Source of the DNA: JBBDYD01 sp040901865
Lineage (GTDB): Bacteria > Bacteroidota > Ignavibacteria > UBA10030
Direction of reading: 5' to 3'
Assembly: GCA_040901865.1 (NCBI GenBank)
Contig: JBBDYD010000045.1
Coordinates: 1-44,307, forward strand
DNA length: 44,307 bases
Part shown: positions 8,415 to 16,196 of the stretch, in pieces
Numbering within the stretch: position 1 is the first letter of the stretch
How the letters are laid out: each line of letters opens with the position of its first letter
Notes under the pieces: generated by a model
Told to the model about the DNA's origin: nothing
Database searches by the model: none
Seen by the model: only the letters and a program-made list of their open reading frames with translations
Made by a program: the position numbers and the translations under genes

Positions 8415-8845
8415 TGAGAAGTCACTTCACTCTACAATCTGACGCAGTCCTCCGAAGCGCATCAATCACCCTGCTCGCTTTCATTGCGGTGTCCGCATGC
8501 TTTGGAGGCGGAATGCTGATCGCGGATCCTTCGGGCAGGTTTCTGGGCCTTTCAACCTCGCTGCTCGCATCAACTCCCTTTGAAAGCTATCTGATCCCCG
8601 GGATGATCCTCTTTATCCTCCTGGGCGGAGGGAGCTTTCTGACAATAGCAGCGATAATTCGAATTGTTTGGGTGTCCCCCATTTTACTCGCGGCGAACGG
8701 TGTTTGTGTAACAACCTGGATTATTATCCAAATGAAGTTGATCGAAACGGTGTTGCCACAGCAGTTGATTGTCGGATTCATCGGTCTTATCCTCATTGCC
8801 CTGGGTGTTCTCCAATGGGATCAACGATCAGAAACGCACAAGTGA
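8414..8845 (+). CDS. small polytopic membrane protein, unknown function
   Basis: A 143-aa protein with about four hydrophobic segments (near residues 15-35, 60-82, 85-105 and 112-134), ending in a charged tail. The ATG overlaps the previous stop codon (TAATG), so it is translationally coupled to the stress-protein gene and ends the 6693-8845 cluster. No catalytic motif is visible and I do not recognise a named family. A membrane partner or permease-like role cannot be claimed. Confidence 0.7.
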   Translation: MRSHFTLQSDAVLRSASITLLAFIAVSACFGGGMLIADPSGRFLGLSTSLLASTPFESYLIPGMILFILLGGGSFLTIAAIIRIVWVSPILLAANGVCVTTWIIIQMKLIETVLPQQLIVGFIGLILIALGVLQWDQRSETHK

Positions 8846-8887
8846 TGACGCTGTCCCTCAAGAAAGGACGAAAGGAGTTGACTGGGT

Positions 8888-9025
8888 AGTGTCTTAGTTT
8901 AGATAGCCTGACCCTCTTCCCCTCTCTCTTTTGTTTTCTCTGCGTCTCTGCGTTCAAAATAGGTGTGAATCATTGTCTTTAATCGCAGAGACGCAGAGGA
9001 GTTCCACCACCCAAACTGAGACACT
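8888..9025. repeat. MITE-like nested inverted-repeat element
   Basis: Outer arms AGTGTCTTAGTTT (8888-8900) and AAACTGAGACACT (9013-9025) are complementary at 12 of 13 bases. Inside lies a perfect 15-bp inverted repeat, CTCTGCGTCTCTGCG (8938-8952) and CGCAGAGACGCAGAG (8984-8998), with a 31-nt loop. No open frame is carried. The size (138 bp) and terminal inverted repeats fit a miniature transposable element or a structured repeat upstream of cydA. Confidence 0.5.
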
Positions 9026-9117
9026 GCCGCTGACTGCGTGACATTTTGACCGACGTTGACTATATTGAGCCAACCCTCATCTCTCAAGGAGGAAACCAAC
9101 AAAGCGAAAAAGTTCAC

Positions 9118-9180
9118 GTTTTCCTTTTTTGATTTGCTGTTTGATTTCTTTTTGTTGTTTGCTGTTTGATTTTTCCCTCC
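9118..9180. repeat. T-rich spacer with 15-bp direct repeat upstream of cydA
   Basis: The 15-mer TTTGCTGTTTGATTT occurs at 9133-9147 and again at 9158-9172, a 25-bp period, within a T-rich tract. No gene is seen between 8846 and 9238. The tract lies about 70 bp before the cydA start and could be part of its control region or a remnant of the same word-repeat process seen elsewhere. Confidence 0.55.
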
Positions 9181-9238
9181 GGGATTCCGCTCGTCGGACG
9201 AATTCGCTCCCGGTGATCCGCCCGAAAGGAACTCCGCC

Positions 9239-10570
9239 TTGGAAGATGCCCTTCTGATCAATCGCCTCCAGTTTGCCTTCACCATCATGTTTCATTACCT
9301 GTTCCCTCAACTGACGATGGGACTTGGTCTGCTTATCGTTTTAATGAAGGCGGCCTATCTTAAGACTGGCACAGAATCCTATAACACCGCTGCGAAATTC
9401 TGGGGCAAGATCTTTGCGATCAATTTCGCCATGGGGGTCGTTACCGGAATCCCGATGGAGTTCCAATTTGGGACCAACTGGGCACGATTCTCCACGTTTG
9501 CCGGCGGAGTAATCGGGCAAACACTCGCCATGGAGGGAATGTTCGCGTTCTTCCTTGAATCGAGTTTTCTTGGATTATTCCTTTTCGGCGAACGAATGTT
9601 GGGCCCCAAGGGTCACTTTGCCTCAGCGTGCGCCGTCTTTCTCGGATCCTGGATTTCAGGGTATTTCATCATCGCCACCAATGCCTGGATGCAGAACCCG
9701 GTTGCATATACCCTTGCCGCCGACGGCACGGTTCATCTGAATGACTTTTGGGGATTGTTGTTGAATCCATGGATTCTCTGGCAATACACCCACACGATGA
9801 TCGGTTCGGTTGTCACAGCATCGTTCGTCGTGTCCGCGGTAGGGGCATACTACCTGCTGAGCAACAGAGACACGGAGCATGCTGTGGTTTTTTTGCGATT
9901 CGGCGTTATCGCAGGGGTCATTTCTTCGGTTCTTGTTGCTTTTCCCACCGGTGATGCTCAAGTGCGGATGGTTGCGGAAAAACAACCGGTGACCTTTGCA
10001 GCCATGGAGGGAATCTTTGAAACGAAGGAAGGCGCGGAACTCTTGTTTATCGGTCAGCCCGACATGGAGAAATTGAGGATCGATAATCCGATCCATATTC
10101 CAAAACTGCTCAGCTTCCTGACGCACTATCGATGGGAAGCCGAGATCAAAGGTCTCTCGTCGTTCGATCGCTCCCTATGGCCGACCAACGTTCCGTTGCT
10201 CTATTACAGCTATCATGTGATGGTCGGACTCGGGACATTGTTCATTCTCACAATGCTCGCATCGTTTTTCCTTCTTCGAAGGAACAAATTATTTTCAGCG
10301 CGATGGCTCCTGTGGGCCCTCATGCTGGCATTCCCGTTTCCGTACATTGCCAATACGGCGGGATGGATGACGGCGGAATTGGGCAGGCAGCCCTGGCTTG
10401 TGTACGGACTGCTCCGCACCGTCGACGGATCATCTCCCACCGTCTCCGCCGGCAACGCCCTGTTTACACTTCTCGGATTTGTCGGAATGTATTTTGTCCT
10501 CGGAACCCTGTTCCTGTTGTTGGTTATAAAGAAGATCAACGAAGGTCCAACCGCGGAAATCAAACATTGA
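9239..10570 (+). CDS. cydA: cytochrome bd quinol oxidase subunit I
   Basis: A 443-aa polytopic membrane subunit that oxidises quinol and reduces oxygen with high affinity. His19 in TIMFHYLFPQLTMG matches the conserved haem ligand near the N-terminus, and GWMTAELGRQPWLVYG (about residues 377-392) is the family signature. The Q-loop between is short, as in the CydA forms lacking the long insertion. The start is TTG at 9239 with AAGGA upstream; the next residues align with the family start, so no upstream ATG is expected. It is paired with cydB at 10668. The pair lets the cell respire at low oxygen and scavenge O2, in keeping with the anaerobic genes around it. Confidence 0.95.
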   Translation: MEDALLINRLQFAFTIMFHYLFPQLTMGLGLLIVLMKAAYLKTGTESYNTAAKFWGKIFAINFAMGVVTGIPMEFQFGTNWARFSTFAGGVIGQTLAMEGMFAFFLESSFLGLFLFGERMLGPKGHFASACAVFLGSWISGYFIIATNAWMQNPVAYTLAADGTVHLNDFWGLLLNPWILWQYTHTMIGSVVTASFVVSAVGAYYLLSNRDTEHAVVFLRFGVIAGVISSVLVAFPTGDAQVRMVAEKQPVTFAAMEGIFETKEGAELLFIGQPDMEKLRIDNPIHIPKLLSFLTHYRWEAEIKGLSSFDRSLWPTNVPLLYYSYHVMVGLGTLFILTMLASFFLLRRNKLFSARWLLWALMLAFPFPYIANTAGWMTAELGRQPWLVYGLLRTVDGSSPTVSAGNALFTLLGFVGMYFVLGTLFLLLVIKKINEGPTAEIKH

Positions 10571-10586
10571 AACCCGGTCTCTTCAC

Positions 10587-10632
10587 CCCTTCGTCCGCCT
10601 TCCGCCAAAAAGGCGGCGGACTCAGGGCAAGC
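10587..10632. repeat. hairpin element ending GGGCAAGC, copy 1, inside TTCACCC words
   Basis: Between cydA and cydB, an imperfect stem (GTCCG...CGGAC enclosing CCGCC-AAAAA-GGCGG) is framed by CCTTCG on the left and TCAGGGCAAGC on the right, and is set within TTCACC/TTCACCC words. Related copies with the same right end occur at 16886-16907 and 19778-19801. No TnpA-like gene is in the window. Confidence 0.6.
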
Positions 10633-10667
10633 CTTTACTCTTCACCCTTCACCACACGAGCTTAGCT

Positions 10668-11713
10668 ATGGAAACACTATGGTTTATCATAGTAGCCTTC
10701 ATGCTCACGATGTATGTCATCCTCGACGGCTTTGACATAGGCACGGGGATTATTTACTTCTTGGCCGGGAAGAATCAGGAAGAGCGCAGAATTCTGCTCC
10801 GGGCCATAGGGCCCGTTTGGGATGGAAATGAGGTATGGCTCCTCGCGGCGGGAGGCACGCTCTTTTTTGCCTTTCCGCTTCTCTATGCTTCAAGCTTTAG
10901 CGGATTTTATCTTCCACTGATCATTGTTCTCTGGCTGCTCATGTTGCGCGGACTGGGCATTGAGTTTCAGCACCAGGTTCACAACCCGCTTTGGAAGTCC
11001 TTCTGGAATACGGTGTTTTCGTTTGCAAGCATCCTGCTGGCCATTTTCTTCGGCGCAGCACTTGGCAATGTGGTTCGCGGTGTACCTCTGAATGCGCAAG
11101 GCTATTTCTTCGAGCCTCTCTGGACAACCTTCACAGTCGTTCCCGAATCCGGCATCCTCGACTGGTTCACCGTCCTGATGGGTCTTGTCGCCTTCTTTGT
11201 GCTTACGAGTCATGGGGCAAACTACATCGCGTACAAAACCGAAGGAGCGATTCAGACGCGCTCACGCGTGATCGCGGGCGTTTCGTGGTGGGGCGTCCTG
11301 CTGCTTTCCATCGCAACAATGGCTGCCGTTTCCTTCATTCGCCCTGAACTCTGGTCCAATTACACAGAGCATACCTGGGGGTATCTGTTTCCCCTTGTCG
11401 GTTTTCTGGGACTGATCGGAATGTTCTATTATAATAGAACGCAGAAGGATCTCAGAGCCTTCGCCTCCTCAAGCACATTTATTGCCGGCATGCTTGCAAG
11501 CACGGCATTTGGCCTTTATCCCAACGTCCTCCCCGCCTCAACAGATCCGGCGTACAGTCTGACCGTTTTCAATACCAAAGCCAGGATTACGGACTTGAGG
11601 TCGGATTGATCTGGTGGCTCATTGGACTTGTATTTGTGACGGCGTATTTTGTTTATGTGTACAAAATGTTCGCCGGAAAAGTGCAAAGTTCCGCTGAAGA
11701 TTCAGGGTACTGA
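10668..11713 (+). CDS. cydB: cytochrome bd oxidase subunit II, interrupted by a -1 frameshift
   Basis: The first frame (10668-11609) gives 313 aa with the CydB start METLWFIIVAFMLTMYVILDG, GPVWDGNEVWLL and about eight TM helices. It ends in an unrelated tail, ARITDLRSD. Reading one base differently at the AAAG run (about 11577-11581) restores the expected C-terminus: QDYGLEVGLIWWLIG, a last TM helix and YVYKMFAGKV, stopping at 11711-11713. One extra A in the run would give a normal protein of about 348 aa. This is either a sequencing or assembly indel or a recent real mutation removing the last TM helix. The gene follows cydA by 97 bp and forms the second half of the oxidase. Confidence 0.9.
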
Positions 11714-11715
11714 GT

Positions 11716-11844
11716 AAATTCGAAATCACAATTTTTAATCACGAAACAATACCTAAATTCGAAATTCCAAATCCAGACGTACTGCTGTTTGTCATTTAGG
11801 ATTTTGGATTTGTTTGGTTCTTGATGCTTAGAATTTCGAATTTC
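11716..11844. repeat. AT-rich word repeat with perfect 13-bp inverted repeat
   Basis: The spacer consists of words such as AAATTCGAAATTCC and AGGATTTTGGATTTG. AAATTCGAAATTC at 11755-11767 is exactly complementary to GAATTTCGAATTT at 11831-11843, and CCAAATCC/GGATTTG form an inner partial pair. It separates cydB from the OsmC-family gene. Confidence 0.6.
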
Positions 11845-11907
11845 ACACTCTGCGTCCCATACGAACGACACAATTCACGCTTCACGATCACGTACCAGAG
11901 TACTATT

Positions 11908-12348
11908 ATGGCACTCAAGCAAGCACAACTTCTGCAGGTCCGCGGCATCACGTTTGTCGGCAAAGGCGCATCCAATCACTGGGTCAGCATGGATGGCGGA
12001 ACAGATTTTGGCGGGAGCGATGCCGGCTCATCGCCCAAAGAGCTGGTTCTCATCGGCCTGGCCGGTTGTACGGCTAGCGATGTGATTCCAATTCTCAAAA
12101 AGAAACGAGTGCCTCTGACAGATTTCGAGATCAACGTCACGGCGCATGACCGCGAAGAGCATCCGCGGATCTTCACCGACGTTCATATCGAGTACGTATT
12201 TTATGGAGACGGGATTCAGACCGCCGATGTTGAACGTGCGATCGAGCTTTCCACCACGAAATACTGTTCCGTCACGGCGATTCTCAAAGCCAGCGTGCCG
12301 ATCACACACTCGTACAGGATCGAACCTGCATCGAAAGCGTCAGCGTAG
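11908..12348 (+). CDS. OsmC/Ohr family protein (YhfA-like)
   Basis: A 146-aa protein of the OsmC fold, which reduces organic peroxides with a reactive cysteine pair. The two expected cysteines are present: Cys54 in LIGLAGCTASDV and Cys120 in STTKYCSVTAIL. The sequence VSMDGGTDFGGSDAGSSPKELVL is typical of the YhfA-like subgroup rather than Ohr. ATG 11908 is chosen because the upstream in-frame extension lies in the AT-rich repeat and reads as non-coding. It has no clear Shine-Dalgarno. Placement directly behind cytochrome bd suggests a role in coping with oxygen by-products, which is inference. Confidence 0.87.
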   Translation: MALKQAQLLQVRGITFVGKGASNHWVSMDGGTDFGGSDAGSSPKELVLIGLAGCTASDVIPILKKKRVPLTDFEINVTAHDREEHPRIFTDVHIEYVFYGDGIQTADVERAIELSTTKYCSVTAILKASVPITHSYRIEPASKASA

Positions 12349-12358
12349 CTGGAACACG

Positions 12359-12742
12359 ATGGTCAAACGCCGGACCTCGAAACCTGCCTTCACATCTCCG
12401 CCCGTTCGTGAAGTTTTCAACAACCTCGTTTGGGATATTGTCGCCCGGATTCCGAAGGGCCGCGTCATTACCTACGGAGCCATTGGGACCATGATTGCCA
12501 GACCGAAAGGAATCCGCGCCAGGTACTACAATGCTGCAAAGGCTCGATGGGTCGGCAGTGCCATGGCCAGTTGTCCCTCAGGGTTACCCTGGCATCGCGT
12601 AATAAACTCTCAAGGGAAAATCAGCATCCGGTCGGGAAACGATCATCATGTGCTGCAGAGAACATTGCTTGAAAAGGAAGGTGTGATGTTTGATGAGAAG
12701 GGGAGGATAGATTTGGGAAGATACCTGATGTCTGAACCGTGA
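12359..12742 (+). CDS. alkyltransferase-like protein (ATL), catalytic Cys replaced by Trp
   Basis: A 127-aa protein with the DNA-binding domain of O6-methylguanine-DNA methyltransferase: GRVITYGAIGTMIARP is the helix-turn-helix start and YYNAAKARWVGSAMAS leads to the active site. The methyl-accepting PCHR motif is instead PWHR (Trp78-His79-Arg80). This is the hallmark of ATL proteins, which bind O6-alkylguanine, cannot repair it, and hand the lesion to nucleotide excision repair. ATG 12359 starts 11 nt after the OsmC stop, so the two are likely co-transcribed as a damage-response pair. The long in-frame extension upstream overlaps the OsmC gene and is rejected. Confidence 0.88.
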   Translation: MVKRRTSKPAFTSPPVREVFNNLVWDIVARIPKGRVITYGAIGTMIARPKGIRARYYNAAKARWVGSAMASCPSGLPWHRVINSQGKISIRSGNDHHVLQRTLLEKEGVMFDEKGRIDLGRYLMSEP

Positions 12743-12919
12743 TTTTTCGGATTAAGCGATTGAGGTGATTTACGTACGCATTCAATCGTGCTCATCCCAC
12801 AAATCCCATAAATCCCGGTTCCGACACCATCGCGTGACTCCCGGCCCTTTCCTTGCTTCTTCCAGTATTCTCCTTTATCTTTTTTTGCGGCTTTTACCCA
12901 TCCTTTGCAGGAGACTCCC
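12743..12919. other. spacer with AATCCCATAAATCCC words before transketolase
   Basis: No gene is seen. Near 12796-12820 the spacer contains the short repeated words CACAAATCCCATAAATCCC, another member of the low-complexity intergenic repeats in this window. A pyrimidine-rich stretch follows up to the transketolase ribosome site. Confidence 0.4.
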
Positions 12920-14917
12920 CTGAAAACAGTGAATCTCGATCAGCTCTGTATCAATACCCTCCGCACACTGGCCATGGATGCCGTTCAAAAGGCAAAATCG
13001 GGGCATCCCGGCTTGCCCATGGGCGCCGCGGCAATGGCGTATGTGCTTTGGACCGAGTTTCTCAATCATAACCCGTCAAATCCCGACTGGCACAACCGCG
13101 ACCGGTTTATCCTCTCCGCCGGCCATGGTTGTATGCTGCTGTATGGACTCCTTCACCTCACCGGCTACGATCTTACGCTCGACGATATCAAGAACTTTCG
13201 CCAATGGGAAAGTAAAACTCCGGGCCATCCCGAGTCTCACCTGACCAAAGGCGTCGAAACAACAACCGGACCGCTCGGGCAGGGGTTTGCAAATGGGGTT
13301 GGCATGGCGATCGCCCAGAAGTATCTTGCCGCGCGCTACAACAAGCCGGCTTTTCCGGTGGTCGATTACCGAATCTATGCCATCGTGAGCGACGGAGACC
13401 TCATGGAAGGTGTCGCTTCTGAAGCGGCATCACTCGCGGGTCATCTCAAACTCGATAATCTTATCTACCTCTACGACGACAATCATATCACTATCGACGG
13501 GCCCACCGATCTCGCGTATTCGGAAAACCCGGGAAAGCGATTCGAAGCGTACGGATGGCATGTGCAATCGGTGGAGGATGGGAACAATGTGAAGACAATC
13601 CGTGCCGCAATCGCAACCGCACGCAAGACAAAAGGGAAACCCCACCTTATAAAGCTGCGAACTCATATCGGCTTCGGCAGTCCGAACAAACAGGATACCG
13701 CCGAAGCGCACGGCTCTCCGCTCGGCGAAGAAGAGATCAAAGCGACAAAAAAGAATCTTGGATGGGACCCCGACGCGCAGTTTTTCGTTCCGAATGATGC
13801 GCTCGACTATTTTCGAAAGGCCGTGGATGTCGGCAGGAACGCCGAATCTGAATGGAACACTCTCTGGAAGAAGTATCAACAACAGCATTCTGCTCTGGCG
13901 AAGGAACTGGAGCAGGCCAGAAAAGGGGATTTCGGAGAAGAATGGAAGCGGGCGATTCCCGTGTTTTCAGAGGCCATGGCAACCAGGGAGGCGTCCGGAA
14001 AGGTGTTAAATGCTATAGCACCGGGATTACCGACGCTTATCGGAGGCTCTGCAGATCTTACTCCATCGAACAATACCTATCTCAAGGGCATGCCGGAATT
14101 CCAGGCATCATCGCCCGAAGGCAGGAATATCCGGTTCGGAGTGCGGGAACACGGAATGGGATCCGTGATGAATGGGATCGCTCTGACTCCCGGCATGATC
14201 CCGTACGGCGGAACATTTCTGATTTTCTCGGAATACATGCGTCCGCCGATCCGTCTGGCGGCCATTATGGGGATACGGCCAATTTATGTGTTTACGCACG
14301 ACAGCATCGGACTGGGAGAGGACGGCCCCACCCATCAGCCCATCGAACAGCTTGCAGCGCTCAGGTCGATTCCGAACATCACGGTCATCAGACCCGCTGA
14401 CGCAAATGAAACGGCGGTTGCCTGGAAAACCGCGCTGGAGCACAAGGGCGGACCGGTGGCTCTTGCACTGACCCGGCAGAAAGTGCCGTTGCTGGATCGG
14501 GCACAATACGCATCAGCCGAAGGGCTGACCCAGGGTGCATACATCCTCGCAGAGAATTCACCCACGCCCGAACTCATTCTCATCGGCACAGGTTCGGAAG
14601 TTCAGCACGCCGTCGGGGCGTACGAGTCTCTTACAAAGCAGAACATAAAGGTGCGGATCGTCAGCATGCCTTCGTGGGAGCTCTTTGAACGACAGGATTC
14701 AGGATACAAGAAGAGCGTGTTTCCTTCAAGTGTTACCAAACGGCTGGCAATTGAGGCAGGAGTGTACCTGGGCTGGCACCGCTACGTTGGAACAGAAGGT
14801 GACGTCATTTGCATGAGCCGCTTTGGGGCCTCGGCACCGGGAGACAGGTTGATGAAGGAATTTGGGTTTACGACGGAGGCGGTGGTGCAAAAAGCAATGA
14901 GTATGGTCAGAAAATGA
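12920..14917 (+). CDS. tkt: transketolase
   Basis: A full-length thiamine-diphosphate enzyme of about 665 aa that moves two-carbon ketol units in the non-oxidative pentose phosphate pathway. Motifs seen in order are SGHPGLPMGAA near the start, DRFILSAGHG, the TPP/Mg segment GDGDLMEGVASEAASLAGH with NH (YDDNHITIDG), the pyrimidine-domain glutamate region REHGMGSVMNG, DSIGLGEDGPTHQP and the C-terminal domain with LIGTGSEV. Start codon: CTG at 12920 has AGGAG six bases upstream and gives LKTVNLDQLCINTL, the usual family start; TTG 12905 and GTG 12929 are alternatives. An 11-of-12-bp terminator hairpin follows the stop directly. Confidence 0.95.
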   Translation: MKTVNLDQLCINTLRTLAMDAVQKAKSGHPGLPMGAAAMAYVLWTEFLNHNPSNPDWHNRDRFILSAGHGCMLLYGLLHLTGYDLTLDDIKNFRQWESKTPGHPESHLTKGVETTTGPLGQGFANGVGMAIAQKYLAARYNKPAFPVVDYRIYAIVSDGDLMEGVASEAASLAGHLKLDNLIYLYDDNHITIDGPTDLAYSENPGKRFEAYGWHVQSVEDGNNVKTIRAAIATARKTKGKPHLIKLRTHIGFGSPNKQDTAEAHGSPLGEEEIKATKKNLGWDPDAQFFVPNDALDYFRKAVDVGRNAESEWNTLWKKYQQQHSALAKELEQARKGDFGEEWKRAIPVFSEAMATREASGKVLNAIAPGLPTLIGGSADLTPSNNTYLKGMPEFQASSPEGRNIRFGVREHGMGSVMNGIALTPGMIPYGGTFLIFSEYMRPPIRLAAIMGIRPIYVFTHDSIGLGEDGPTHQPIEQLAALRSIPNITVIRPADANETAVAWKTALEHKGGPVALALTRQKVPLLDRAQYASAEGLTQGAYILAENSPTPELILIGTGSEVQHAVGAYESLTKQNIKVRIVSMPSWELFERQDSGYKKSVFPSSVTKRLAIEAGVYLGWHRYVGTEGDVICMSRFGASAPGDRLMKEFGFTTEAVVQKAMSMVRK

Positions 14918-14960
14918 CAAAGTCCAAAGCCACCGTACTTTGAACTTTGGATTTTGTTTC
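14918..14960. terminator. terminator between convergent genes
   Basis: CAAAGTCCAAAG (14918-14929) and CTTTGAACTTTG (14938-14949) pair at 11 of 12 positions around an 8-nt loop and are followed by a T-rich tract. It sits between the transketolase stop and the stop of the opposite-strand gene at 14963, so it may serve both. Confidence 0.7.
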
Positions 14961-14962
14961 TT

Positions 14963-15355
14963 TTAATTAATAGACGTCATGCTCGTCCAATTCCCCGTGG
15001 TTTGTTCCCACTGAGCCACTAATTGAACCGGGTTGGTCCCATCCCATCCTACAACGCCCCCAAATCCCTGAAAAAGGATCCAATCATTACCAATCGTCAT
15101 GTATAAACGAATGCGGTCTGTGGAGGTAAGTGTCGCAGAAGGCCGAAAACCGATAAAACTGCCGTCTCCCCCGCCAAGATGCGCCGGTGAGGAAAAATGT
15201 TTCTTTGCCTCTCCCATCACGACCCCCATTTGATGGTGAATCAGATCGCGTTCATTCGACTGATTGAACGAAGAAACAAGCCTGATCCCGGTAACAATCC
15301 CGAGTCCGACAATAAATGTTATGAGCACAATGATAAGGAGCTGCTGTGAGCCCAT
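14963..15355 (-). CDS. single-TM pseudopilin-like protein, unknown
   Basis: A 130-aa protein with one N-terminal hydrophobic helix (MGSQQLLIIVLITFIVGLGIVTGIRL) followed by an exported domain. The N-terminal shape resembles type IV pilin or pseudopilin proteins without a cleavable leader, a kind that is common in Ignavibacteria/Chlorobi-type genomes. No prepilin peptidase site (G before a charged +5 Glu) is visible. It is the second gene of a probable two-gene unit with the 136-aa protein upstream (13-nt gap) and ends at a shared terminator. I do not recognise a named family. Confidence 0.68.
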   Translation of the reverse strand: MGSQQLLIIVLITFIVGLGIVTGIRLVSSFNQSNERDLIHHQMGVVMGEAKKHFSSPAHLGGGDGSFIGFRPSATLTSTDRIRLYMTIGNDWILFQGFGGVVGWDGTNPVQLVAQWEQTTGNWTSMTSIN

Positions 15356-15368
15356 GTTCCTTCCTCAA

Positions 15369-15779
15369 TTACTGTAATCGAAGACCGGAGTCTCCAATTT
15401 CCGCCAACACCCTCGAAGACCGTTTTCCCACCACCGTGATCCTCCATTTTCGATCGGGGTTCTTCTCCGAGCAATAGCGCGCAAGCTGAGTCATGATCCC
15501 GATTTTTTCAGAACGCTCCCGCCTCTCCCAGAAACTCTCGTTGACGACAACATTTGATCTTGCAGCATCGAAGGAATCGACCAGCCCTTCGGTCCGCCAC
15601 TGCGCAACAATGGGATCAACTGCTTCGAGGTTCTCCGGTAGTGTTGCACGGTTGATTATCTGCGTGTAATCATACACCAGGTAGGAAATCCCCAAAACGA
15701 CGATAGAAAAAAGGGAAATAGCAATGAGCCGTTGACGTTGATCTTCAGCTTCTGCTTTTTCTATCCTCCGAACAACCAT
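15369..15779 (-). CDS. single-TM membrane-anchored hypothetical protein
   Basis: A 136-aa protein with a short charged cytoplasmic N-terminus, one TM helix (ISLFSIVVLGISYLVYDYT, about residues 27-45) and a predicted periplasmic domain with many charged residues. It has no catalytic motif I can name. The next gene on the same strand (14963-15355) also encodes a single-TM protein, so the pair may form an envelope or pilus-like assembly; this is inference from topology only. Confidence 0.68.
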   Translation of the reverse strand: MVVRRIEKAEAEDQRQRLIAISLFSIVVLGISYLVYDYTQIINRATLPENLEAVDPIVAQWRTEGLVDSFDAARSNVVVNESFWERRERSEKIGIMTQLARYCSEKNPDRKWRITVVGKRSSRVLAEIGDSGLRLQ

Positions 15780-16196
15780 GCATTCACTTCATCCGAAAAA
15801 TGTTCAAGTGTTCTCTAAAAAGGACACCTGGAACCCCCGCGAGGAGAACAGCTTTCATTGAATCCACCCTCAGAGGTTGAAAAACGACACATGAATTTAC
15901 GCGACACTTCCCACAGTTGCAACCCTTCCGTTATAGCCCCCGAAAATCAAAGTCGTCCGGGAACGACCTATTCGTTAAATTTTGTTCCATTGAATAGGGT
16001 TCAGCTCGTTCTTTCTGCGTTGCAATTGCAGATGACTCTAAATAGTCTCAAATTGGTCATACTCAGCGCCAACGACCTTCCATAGCAACATTCAGTCTTA
16101 CAATCACGAAAAAAAGGACGAGGTCGAAGCCAGCCCTGAAATCTCCCTCTGCGGCCGGAAATCTGAGATCGTGAAATCTACTTTCCGCTCGAATTC
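15780..16196. other. 417-nt spacer between divergent genes; no gene supported
   Basis: This divergent intergenic region should hold promoters for the leftward 15369-15779 unit and the rightward xdhC gene. I see only a short hairpin (GTCGT...ACGAC near 15952-15967). A 75-codon open frame within it (15858-16085, TTG start) has no ribosome site and no recognisable protein features, so I do not call it. Confidence 0.45.

Noticed and set aside
9040..9075. Sigma-70 promoter with TTGACC and TATATT ahead of cydA
   Set aside because: The spacing between the two hexamers is only about 9 nt, too short.
15858..16085. 75-codon plus-strand frame in the divergent spacer
   Set aside because: TTG start without ribosome site, no motif, and composition like spacer DNA.
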